This document shows positions 55,556 to 64,000 of a DNA stretch of 64,000 bases, one piece after another (positions within the stretch are counted from its first letter, which is position 1; each line of letters starts with the position of its first letter). The notes beneath the pieces were generated by a model. That model searched no databases. It saw only the letters and a program-made list of their open reading frames with translations, and was not told the origin of the DNA. Source of the DNA: Dermanyssus gallinae (taxonomy: Eukaryota > Arthropoda > Arachnida > Mesostigmata > Dermanyssidae); the NCBI GenBank assembly GCA_003439945.1, contig QVRM01000484.1, positions 992,001-1,056,000 of the forward strand, written 5' to 3'. Position numbers and translations under genes: made by a program.

Positions 55556-57297
55556 GTGAATAAGGGACACACAAGTTTTTTTTCCTGTAATTTTAATTAC
55601 ACCCAAAAATGTCAGATTACTACCCAGGGGAAGCTGTTAGGTATGTGCAAATGCCTTCACCTCAAAATGGCAAACACAAATATCTCGGTAAAGAATGGAC
55701 ATTTCTCGGCAGCTCTCGATAAGCTCCAGGAAGCGCGGAAACTGATGTGCATCACGGAACTAGTCAGGTTGCTGTTAAATCGGCGTCAAGAACTATCGAC
55801 AGCATCTGGGGCTCGTTCAGCTATGCCAACACAGACTTCCAAGAAAAATCGCAGGGCTTACCAACACTGCAATCATACTTTCGCACGCGCGCACTTCGTG
55901 ACCCCGCTAATCTTCTGGGTTCAGTCATCCAACTGTTTTAAGACTTCGAAGAGAAGAAGCCTGTCCGCCATAAAAGCTATTCATTAGGACGCCTCTAAAA
56001 ATGGGCCCAAGGCTAAACTACCTACCTAGCATTAGGCCGAGTACAGAACACCTAATCTCCGCTTCCCTTAACAGCAAAATAAGAGCTTTACTTTCTGTAA
56101 AAAGTCCGTCCTGCGCAGCCGACGTTAAAACGACTTTGAGACACCGTCAGCCGGACGACCTCGGTCTTTCGATGAGACCACCCGACGCGTAGCTACCAGG
56201 CGTCAGTGCAAGACTAATCCACTAGATTCCGTGGACCTTCCCGTCAAAGTCTATCGCATGGATGGTCCACGGCTGCGTCATTTTAGAGACCTCCTCGCCA
56301 CGATTGATTTGAAAATCGCCGTTGTCTGCGCAAGGTGGCAATATTTGCTGGCTGGTTGATATAATATATAATGGTTGATATTCTCGGTGGTACGATGCCA
56401 GAGCCATTCGCCCTGTTCTTAGTGGTCGGCAGATCGCAATGAAAAAGCAGGGTGAGTCCCTTCGCAAAATGTCACACTAAAAGCAACTCTTGTCTGCATG
56501 AAACTTGAGGCTTACCTGATTGGCTTCAATACACTTAACAGCATTAAAGCCTCAACCCACACAACAAAAGCTTTTAGATTTATCAGTGGTGCACCGTAGA
56601 ACATGGTCGCCAGCTTAATATTCAAAATGCTTTTAGCCAGGTTCGCCAAGACCACATACTGAAGTCTGTACTAGTCACCAGAGCAGGCCTGCCCTCTTTG
56701 ACCAAGCCTATAGATTCAACTCATAACGCTCACTTAGTGATAGAGCGACTTTTTCATGTAGCGGTGTGTGGCTGGGCGACTTCCTTAAACCGCCACTGAT
56801 TTGCTTACCCATTGAAGGACTAGTTGAATCTATCCAGACTTTCCTGAACTCTGGTTGGCAAGGGGAGAGGCATGGCACCATCGGGGACGAGTCACTAGCG
56901 GCGCAGGCAAACACCTAGAGAGTTATCTACTTTGGCCTGCGTAGCGGGCTTAAAGCCAACCCTTAGACTCGCGAGGGTTAGGCGAAGAAGTGTGAACTCG
57001 TCTTCAAGAGTTAGTCTAACCTATCTTTCCTTTGGGCACTCTTCCTAGGATGCCAGCTCGTCGAAGCACCTGAGATTATGCTCCTGGGGTTCTCTGCCAG
57101 TGCCTCCGCTATCGTCTGATCACGTTAAACCTGCTGAGTCCCAATGCGCCTATCACCTACTGATATCCTCCCTGGATTTGAAAAGAATCGCCCACATCGT
57201 AGAAGAACGTAGGGAAACTCAGGTCCCCCAGCGGAACTTAGAGGAAGGTGTAAAGGCCTTACTGCGTGCAGTCGTCCAGAAAGGAGCCAGCAAGTGA
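55556..57297 (+). other. Coding-like fragments, unassigned
   Basis: Several plus-strand stretches look protein-like but are in different frames. They are VKSASRTIDSIWGSFSY with LPTLQSYFRTRALRDPANLL (about 55768-55935), SVDLPVKVYRMDGPRLRHF with IDLKIAVVCARWQYLLAG (about 56227-56355), and SSLDLKRIAHIVEERRETQ with NLEEGVKALLRAVVQKGAS (about 57165-57294). The last ends at CAAGTGAGT, which resembles a splice donor. I cannot name a family. A degenerate retroelement or exons of a host gene are both possible. Confidence 0.22.
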
Positions 57298-57435
57298 GTT
57301 CCTTAAACCTTGGTACTTTACTTATTCACGGAAGCTTTCTTTGGTGCATCGGTTCAAGTTTGGATGCAAGACTAATACTAACAAGATTAGAGCTTAGGCA
57401 TCTAGGTCGGTTCCAATGATATTTATATATACATG

Positions 57436-57441
<6 letters not shown>

Positions 57442-57484
<43 letters not shown>
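57442..57484. repeat. (AT)n microsatellite
   Basis: A pure AT run preceded by imperfect TATA/CATG steps. Confidence 0.95.
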
Positions 57485-57487
<3 letters not shown>

Positions 57488-57747
57488 GGTTGTTTTAGGG
57501 GGCGGGGGAGGGGAGGATGGGACTAACTAAAGCTATACAAATGCAATAACTTTTAATGTAACTTGTCAACTTTACATCAAAGACGTAGCAACTGTTAGCG
57601 CTGAAGGCAACCCTTTGTCCTAGAAAGAATGTCTATTTTGCCGTATTATATTTGCAAAGGTGGCCTCTGTGTCGCCATCAGTAAAAAATATTATTCCAAT
57701 TATGCAGTTATGCATTAGAACTAGGTATTCACCTGCAACAAATACTG

Positions 57748-57886
<139 letters not shown>

Positions 57887-58306
57887 GGGTCACTCGGCAA
57901 GTGATACTATTCTTTACATTTTTGCCTCGCGGCAAAAAGTTTTTTAAAAACATAACATTATAGTATCGATGACAAAAAAGCCTCAATATATAAGTTAGTT
58001 CTGTCTTATAATCGAGCCTATCATATCTCAATATTGACTTAGAATAAACGCCTTTAAAGTGAAAATTATGTACACGTTAGTTGTCGGGAGATAATTGTAT
58101 TTCCATATTGGTGTTCTTTAATTTGTGACTGTGAACTGAGAAACATATATGTCAAACAGCCCTTTCACTGAAATGTGCATGCTATACTTAAGGTGCAAAA
58201 TATAGCGTAACGCGACGACCAATGTGTTTGCGCTCACCATTTTTTTACACAATGACTGACGATAAGAATGACTAATGGCTTACTTAACTGTTAATATTCG
58301 TGTACA

Positions 58307-58516
58307 TTAGGGTATCTGTTTTGTTAGCGCGTTCACTATAAATTTGAAGTCAACTAAATTACTTGGGAAGCACATAGACTTAATCTGTGGAGGCGTTCGT
58401 TGTACTAAGGCACCGTCGAGGGCGTGATAGACGCACGTTTTCGTCCTTCCACCTGAATACCAACCACCGAGCAGACTGAGAACAACAAGGACTCGCAGCA
58501 AACCGTGTAGAGCCAT
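58307..58516 (-). CDS. Candidate small secreted protein or first exon
   Basis: A 69-codon frame starts at ATG (complement of 58514-58516). The first about 23 residues, MALHGLLRVLVVLSLLGGWY, have the form of a secretion signal: short n-region, Leu/Val core, small residues (SGG) before a possible cleavage site. The rest has only two cysteines (CVYHALDG and MCFPSN) and ends with TAA. Upstream on the same strand are an inverted CCAAT-like box and a CACGTG E-box, but no TATA box. It matches no family I know, and a 69-codon frame can arise by chance. It may be the first exon of a longer secreted protein. Confidence 0.25.
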   Translation of the reverse strand: MALHGLLRVLVVLSLLGGWYSGGRTKTCVYHALDGALVQRTPPQIKSMCFPSNLVDFKFIVNALTKQIP

Positions 58517-60100
58517 CTATGCAGATTGGCTTAAACACGTGGTATTCTTCGCTAACCAATTGGCTACTAGTAGGGTATCTCGTTAAATGTGCTTAGTTGT
58601 ACTACGTCGATGCAGACTGAATGCAAGGACGCAGACACACATACGTGCATAGAGAACGAAAACGTCCGACACAAATCAAGAGAAAAGGAACGTACGCAAT
58701 ACACACATTTAATATTGTTTTGGGCAACCTGCATTTCGGCAGCCGCTGACTGTAAGCGTAGAAGGGCGAAGAAAAAACGTCCGAAAACCTGAAAGAATTT
58801 CCCTTTTCCCCCGTAACTCCTCTCGGTCCTGCAGTTTCACACGCACATTCGCTTGCGGTGGGTGCTATGAGTTAAGCAATCTGAGTGCGCCTTTGTACGA
58901 ACGTCCTACAATGCAATGCTTTCGAGCAGAAGGGAAGTTTACCTTTTTCTTCTGTCTCCCTCTCTCTCCCTCTCTCTTCCTGCTCTTCCTACGTTACTCT
59001 GACTACAGAGAAAGCTAAACGAGGTGGCGGCGATTTAGCTGCTTCATCGAAACCGCATAGCTTGGCAAAGGAGAGGAGCCACCGCCAGTGGCTGTAGGTA
59101 GCACGGCTAAAATTACGCATTCCACGTGGGTAAGCGTCGCGTAACGTTAATGATCCGTTCCGGTAGACGGACAAAGTCTGGCAAACCCGCTCTTTGCGGT
59201 GTCGAGCATGCGTAGCGACAAGCACACAGAGTGTTGCACACTCTCTGTCGTATTCGTAACACCGCCGTAGTTTTGTAATGCTTGATTCGGTTGTTCTTCG
59301 CTAGACGAGGTTATTTGGCGCGCAAAACATTCAGAGTTCAGAAGAGCAACATAGTACACAATCAGCACACATGAACATGTTAAACATCACACGTCGTCCG
59401 GGAGTCGTGTATTCTATACAGAGACGGCCACTATGCCCCTAGCATAGCACTCGGACTGTCTACCTAAAACAGACTTGCATTTGTAGTAGTCTGTTTCGAG
59501 GACCCTATCATTGCCTTATGCAACAAGGCGACATATCAATTACAAAACTAGAAGGCTGCTTTCAAAATATCGACATTGAGCGCGCTACTCCCTCATACAT
59601 GTGTATATGCTCATACAGCCAGCATACAACGAACTATTCGCAGTAAATTCGCAGCTCGCTAGATATATAATTCACTTATTCGCAAACACTTTTAACAGCT
59701 GGATACGTTTTGTTGTTGTTTGATATATCGTTTGCTTAAACAAATATCATAAAGGACGTCAGCTTCTACTCTACTGTACAAAACAATGATGCAGTCAAGT
59801 TATTCATAACATTTACCATTTGGCTGAAAAGTAAGTTTACCCACTTTAACCTAATTTTTATAAATGTACGTAATACTAAACTTAAGTACAAAATGGTTGC
59901 ACAGATATGTGTATTGCCACGTAATGCAAGCATTGAAATACTTTTGCAAATATTGCCTGTAATTTTGTTCATATACTAACTCCGGGGTACATGTATGACT
60001 CTATGTATGAGGGTCCCTGTCGTCGTCGATGTCTTGGAATTTGGGAGCCCGGACCCAAGAGTCTGGGCTGCACATTTCTTGCTGATCGGTCGCGCCGCTC

Positions 60101-60247
60101 TGTCATGGGCCGGGAACAGCGACTGACCGCGTTCTCGCTCGACTGCGCTCTCTCACGACGCAAGTAGCTGGGCGAGGGAGCAGTACTTAAGATTGTGTTC
60201 TAGGTGTCTGCTGCTACATGAATAAAAAAAAAGGCTGTGCGTTGACA
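60101..60247 (+). mobile_element. Possible short solo LTR
   Basis: A 147-bp segment begins TGTCA and ends TGACA, the inverted-end pattern of LTRs. It is GC-richer than its surroundings, has TACTTAA near 60184 and a polyadenylation-type AATAAA at 60221, and is flanked by GCTC and GCTA (a 4-bp duplication with one mismatch). No retrotransposon body lies next to it, so it would be a solo LTR. The length is short for an LTR and the duplication is imperfect, so this is tentative. Strand is set by AATAAA. Confidence 0.3.
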
Positions 60248-60535
60248 GCTAGGAGGCACCGCTGTCTTTTTCCCTAGCAATTTCGTCATCTTAAATATTG
60301 GCTAGTTTTTTTGTCTTTTCCGGATCTGCGGTGCCCTAAAGCGTACATCACGTCCGTAGGGTCGTTCATGATGGCAGCTCTACTGTGCTTCTTTCGTTCT
60401 TATGTTAATCGCAAATTGTAACCACCTGTCTGTGGTCTGTAGGGCCCGGTTTTGCCTAGTTCTCAAAGTTCGTTCAAGATGAAGCTAGCTTCAACGTGTG
60501 CATCGGCTTGAGGTTGGGAACAAGAACTAACGGAG

Positions 60536-61115
60536 GAACACCAGTGTCCGTGCGGAGCACAAGTGGACATTTGGGGAACCCACGGGCTATCCTGCAACAG
60601 AAGCGAAGGAAGTCAAAGCCGTCACAGTGAGATTAACGAGATTACCGCCCGGGCCTTAAGGTCAGCTCTACTGCCATGCATTCGGAAGCCAACCAGCCTC
60701 CTGAGAAACGCCTGAGAACGAAAGAGGCCTGACGGTCTCACCCTTATCCCTTTTGAAAGGGGAAAGGCGCTTATTTGGGATGCTACAGTCACCGACACGC
60801 TCGCCTCCTCGAACATGGAGGCTAGCGCATCAGCCGATAGCTCCGCAGCACGCAAGGCTGAACGTCTAAAGACCAACAAATACGCCCAGCTCACCAACGA
60901 GTTCATTTTTGTGCCACTAGTATTGGAGACACTAGGGGGTCCCTGAGGCATGGTCACTTTCACAGAAGATTGGCAAACGAATTGAACTCACGACGGGGGA
61001 CAAAAGAGCTTTCGACTTTCAACTCCAGCGGCTATCTCTGGCGGTTCAGCGCGGCAATGCGGCAGCAAATATGGGCACAATGAGGGGCTGCCTCGAGGAT
61101 AAGCTCGATTGGTAG
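60536..61115 (+). pseudogene. RLE-type retrotransposon C-terminus (Cys/His motif plus endonuclease core)
   Basis: The plus strand reads QCPCGAQVDIWGTHGLSC (C-x-C-x9-H-x3-C), then RHSEINEITARALRSALLP, a stop near 60710, KRPDGLTLIPFERGKALIWD and ATVTDTLA. After KTNKYAQLTNEFIFVPL there is a one-base frame change at GGP (near 60943). It resumes AWSLSQKIGKRIELTTGDKR, LQRLSLAVQRGNAA and CLEDKLDW, with TAG at 61113-61115. A Cys/His knuckle followed by RH(N/S) and (K/R)PD...D is the layout of the restriction-like endonuclease in R2/CRE-type elements. That endonuclease nicks the target to prime reverse transcription. The stop and frameshift make this copy dead, and the RT domain is absent. Confidence 0.8.
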
Positions 61116-61583
61116 CACCCTTTACAAGCCCAAAGGTAGTTAGATGCCTATAGTTCACAGCCTATGGTAGCGCACGCCAGCATTGCTAAGATCCAATGTA
61201 GATTCAATGTAATCACAAAACGTCTGGACTGCCGCCGTCGTCGCCGCCGCTGTTGCTGCTGCTGAAAGGGACGACTCCCCTGAGGGTGAGTGTTACGCAG
61301 TACACACAATGCATACGGCCGTTTATTAAAGCCGCATTTCTTTCTCACGCTTTGATTGAATATATGGCTTATTGCAGTATACTTCCTTTGCCTCCAGTGA
61401 AATCGGTACTGCGAGTTCCCCCGTGGTGTATGCCTAATATCATACGTGCTCTATGATTAGTATACTTTGATGACTTCCTCAGTCACGGTTGTCAAGTCTG
61501 TCTTAACAACACGGCCCCCGTGGTTGTTGTTGTTGTTGGTGGTGTTGGTGTTGTTGTCGTCGATGTCGTTGTTGTTGTTATAG
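61116..61583. other. No gene; GCC/GCT and GTT triplet runs
   Basis: CCGCCGTCGTCGCCGCCGC and GCTGCTGCTG lie at 61228-61263, and a GTT-rich run lies at 61521-61580. Nothing else is supported. Confidence 0.6.
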
Positions 61584-61860
61584 TTGTTATACAGTTGTGA
61601 GGTTCGAACCTGTCGCCTCGATTCAAGCAAGTGCTATTTAGCTGTTCATCCCACCATCAGGTCTCTTGTCACTGCCCTGTCCGAGGTTTTGTGGTTCCAG
61701 TTTTGCTGGCAACCTTGCTTTCGTTAGGGTTCTTTTAATAATTTGATTTAACTCTATGTGCTGTAAATTCTTTCGGAGTTTCTTGGACAGCTTAATGCGT
61801 GTAGACCGTAGGTATCGACCTCGATAGCGGCAGCCATGCGGAAAGTGGTTGCGTCCAGCA
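61584..61860. repeat. Dispersed repeat, copy 1
   Basis: TACAGTTGTGAGGTTCGAACCTGTCGCCTCGAT and, further on, TTTCTTGGACAGC...GTGTAGACCGTAGG(T/C)ATCGACCTC recur at 63848-64000. There they are brought together by a deletion of about 150 bp. GGTTCGAACC is box-B-like, so a tRNA-derived SINE is possible, but I cannot see a convincing box A. Confidence 0.75.
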
Positions 61861-62676
61861 TGGCGCCTTAATGTGGAAATGGCAGGGCTTTAAGCCAACC
61901 TCCACTTAAAACATCTTGGGTGGCTTTAATAACCGCTTTTTACACGGCACGTACACAAAGTGTCTTAGATACCTCTTTCTAACTTTCTGCCACTAAATCA
62001 GTCTAGTTTGCGCTTATATAGATGCTTTTCAAAGGGCCCGGGTCCATTTTTTTCACATTTTACACTCAGCTTCCATCTTACGTTTGTGAATTAGCTGTTG
62101 CACGTCGTGGCCTGCCAACGATTCTGACCCTTCTATCGAAGGAACGCGGTCGATTTTGGCTTTGCTGTGGCCTCAAAGGCCTTCTATCTCCCTTAAGCAG
62201 TCGGCCAGCTTACTGCCGTGACACTTCGCGTCACGCACCAGTGGCGTCCGATGGGACCGCTTTCAGTGTAATGTCGTCTACATCTAACTCGCATACCGAC
62301 AGAAGAGTTAAATGGGTTCCGGGAGTCCGCCGGCAGTAGCGGCTACGGAGAGGGCGCGGCTATGTGACGAGGCACATAAGGCGAGTAAGGAAAGGTCCGC
62401 GCCGACCGGTAGGCTTGCCTGCGGCCATGCCCTACCTCCAAGTCCCAGGTCGAGGACGTTTTCCAAGGCTTTTCTCACCTGGTCGTTGAGGTCCAAAGTT
62501 TCTGCCGGCAGAAGGAAAGCAGGTAATATCCGTAATACATACAAGATATTTTGTACTTTCGTTGCGTGTCGGGGTAGAAGGTAGGCTTGATGTCTTCCAA
62601 GATGACCCAGCCGCTGCTGGAGTTGGGAAGTTGTTCTCCCTTTTCAGCAAGTACCGGGCCGATCATCGGGCAGCAG

Positions 62677-62711
<35 letters not shown>

Positions 62712-63389
62712 AGCGCTCTAAAAGTCAGAGTGTCCATAAATAAAGCATGACAAACAATTGTGTGTACATATTTGTGAATATGCCAAAAAAACAAATATTG
62801 TTTTTTTTCGCGAATATTTTGTTTGTCCTATATATGAATATGCACACATGGTACTCACACATTTATACATTTACACATACAAGACACAAATGTAGTCTCC
62901 CAAAGCTAGAGTGTATATGCTGATCAGTCTGAAGGTAAACGTGTATCATTACCAATATATTTGTCATTACATCGCGTGGACAGCATTATTATGTTGTTCA
63001 ATAAAGCCGATGAGTCTAAGGCTCCTGGGGGTCAGAAGTATGTACAGTTTGCGTGGCTGAATGATCGCATGTGAATCGCTACCGCTGCAGACGCAAATGT
63101 GGCAGCCCCATCACGCCTGCGTAGTTATTTGGACGTTATGGCAGGTCACAGTGGCCGTTAGTGCCCATAACGAAGTGGAAATAATGCTACCATTAAGCGG
63201 CATCACTTATCACTTTGGTTCTGCAATCGATGTCTATCGGCATACGCGTTTTTGCCTGACACGATTATTGTTCTTAAGTATTTCTAGTTTTATCCATTGC
63301 TACACGTGCTGAGGTCGGCTAGCAGAACTTGCTGTCAGTGTATCTGGCGAACTCAAATTCATTACACTCTGCTCGCTTTCTGCCTAATA
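61861..63389. other. No recognisable gene
   Basis: The segment 62020-62680 is GC-richer, with open frames on both strands that match nothing I know. A (TA)n tract lies at 62679-62709. Confidence 0.5.
62679..62709. repeat. (AT)n microsatellite
   Basis: A pure AT run. Confidence 0.93.
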
Positions 63390-63660
63390 ATAGCGTCTAT
63401 GATAAAAGCCACGTTCCTCTACAAAGGGCCAAAGACATCATCTGTCTCAAAATCATGACCCCGCGTCGATCGCCCGTAACGTCTTTTATACGTTTTCCGA
63501 TATCGTTCAGAATTTTCGTTCTAGCTGTGCTGATTGGGCTGAGGATCTTCAATGTAATGGGCACAAAGTGGTAGCTCCTTGATGGCTCGAGATACTTCTT
63601 TCGTCTATCAGCGCCTTCTGCAACTCATCCAGGTTCAACTGCGCTGTAGCATAGATTATT
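63390..63660 (-). pseudogene. Second RLE-type C-terminal fragment, divergent subfamily
   Basis: The minus strand reads RRKKYLEPSRSYHFVPITL, ISTARTKILNDIGKRIKDVT, GDRRGVMILRQMM and SLALCRG in one frame. This is collinear with the 60536-61115 copy (NKYAQLTNEFIFVPLVLETL, QKIGKRIELTTGDKRAFD, LQRLSLAVQRGNA). The residues differ enough to suggest a different subfamily. The knuckle and RPD core are not visible upstream, and the end after CRG is lost. It is a short dead fragment. Confidence 0.6.
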
Positions 63661-63847
63661 ATTGAGTTAAGTAGAGTTGAGTAGTCACCAACGCTCGAAC
63701 AATAGTAATAATAATAATAAGAATAAAATAAGCAATATTGTAAATGTTATATAATGAATATATTAGTAATTGTGATACATATACATACTGATAACAATCA
63801 TAAACCCGTATTATTATTATTTATTAAATTCGTAATTGTGTTATCAG

Positions 63848-64000
63848 AGTACAGTTGTGAGGCTCGAACGTGTCGCGTCGATTTCCAGAGCTTCTTGGAC
63901 AGCTCTCTGGGTGTAGACCGTAGGCATCGACCTCATTTCCGCATGCTGCGCAAGGAAAGGGTTTGCAAATTGGAGCTCCTATCCTGATAGCAGCAGCCAC
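63848..64000. repeat. Dispersed repeat, copy 2, cut by window end
   Basis: TACAGTTGTGAGGCTCGAACGTGTCGCGTCGAT is joined to CTTCTTGGACAGC and GTGTAGACCGTAGGCATCGACCTC. It matches 61584-61860 with a deletion. Upstream, 63690-63840 is rich in AAT/TTA runs. Confidence 0.75.

Noticed and set aside
61521..61580. CRISPR-like or other regularly spaced array
   Set aside because: It is a simple GTT-type triplet run. No repeat-spacer structure exists anywhere in the window.

Overview
This window looks like repeat-rich, non-coding DNA from an animal nuclear genome. There are no bacterial-style operons, ribosome binding sites, CRISPR arrays or rRNA genes. The long open frames all belong to non-LTR retrotransposons, and the rest is AT-rich DNA with many (AT)n microsatellites. 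One of the retroelements is R1-like, a clade best known from arthropods. I therefore favour an arthropod, possibly a chelicerate or mite, but the sequence alone does not prove this. I found no host protein gene that I can name.

Three or more lineages of non-LTR element are present. (1) An R1-like element with an almost complete copy at 42079-47117 (+). It carries a gag-like ORF1 with three CCHC zinc knuckles and an endonuclease/reverse-transcriptase ORF2, ends in poly(A), and is flanked by an exact 12-bp target-site duplication. Decayed relatives lie at 11330-12075 (-), 14540-15060 (-) and 27430-28465 (+), and a young 150-bp 3'-end fragment lies at 17551-17700 (+). (2) A family whose C-terminus has a Cys/His motif and an RPD...WDxTVTD core, resembling the restriction-like endonuclease (RLE) end of R2/CRE-type elements. 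Pieces lie at 1530-1870 (-), 17284-17795 (-), 60536-61115 (+) and 63390-63660 (-). (3) Other elements with apurinic-type endonuclease or CR1/Jockey-like RTs: 8345-10445 (-) and its relative 6245-6720 (-), a second RT into which the first was inserted (7628-8344 plus 10446-10700, -), 38585-39500 (+), 40800-41740 (-), and 49480-51434 (+).

The layout records successive insertions. At 7.6-10.7 kb one retrotransposon sits inside another, between exact 12-bp duplications. At 17.3-17.8 kb an R1-like tail sits inside an RLE-type element, between exact 11-bp duplications. At 42.1-47.1 kb the R1-like copy landed so that its ORF1 reads in frame from an ATG in the flanking DNA. A tRNA-derived SINE family occurs at 18195-18375 (-), 39536-39605 (+) and 41740-41915 (+). 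A second short dispersed repeat occurs at 61584-61860 and 63848-64000. A possible short solo LTR lies at 60101-60247.

The remaining DNA (1.9-6.2, 12.1-14.5, 18.4-27.4, 28.5-38.5, 47.1-49.5 and 51.4-60.1 kb) shows no recognisable gene. It holds about twenty (AT)n tracts, several short tandem duplications, GC-richer patches (18.4-19.7, 24.6-25.2, 28.9-29.6 and 34.0-35.0 kb) that could be promoters or first exons, and one short ORF with a good signal-peptide pattern at 58307-58516 (-). The intact ORFs of the R1-like element, and the 97% identity between its two best 3' ends, suggest that this family was active recently.
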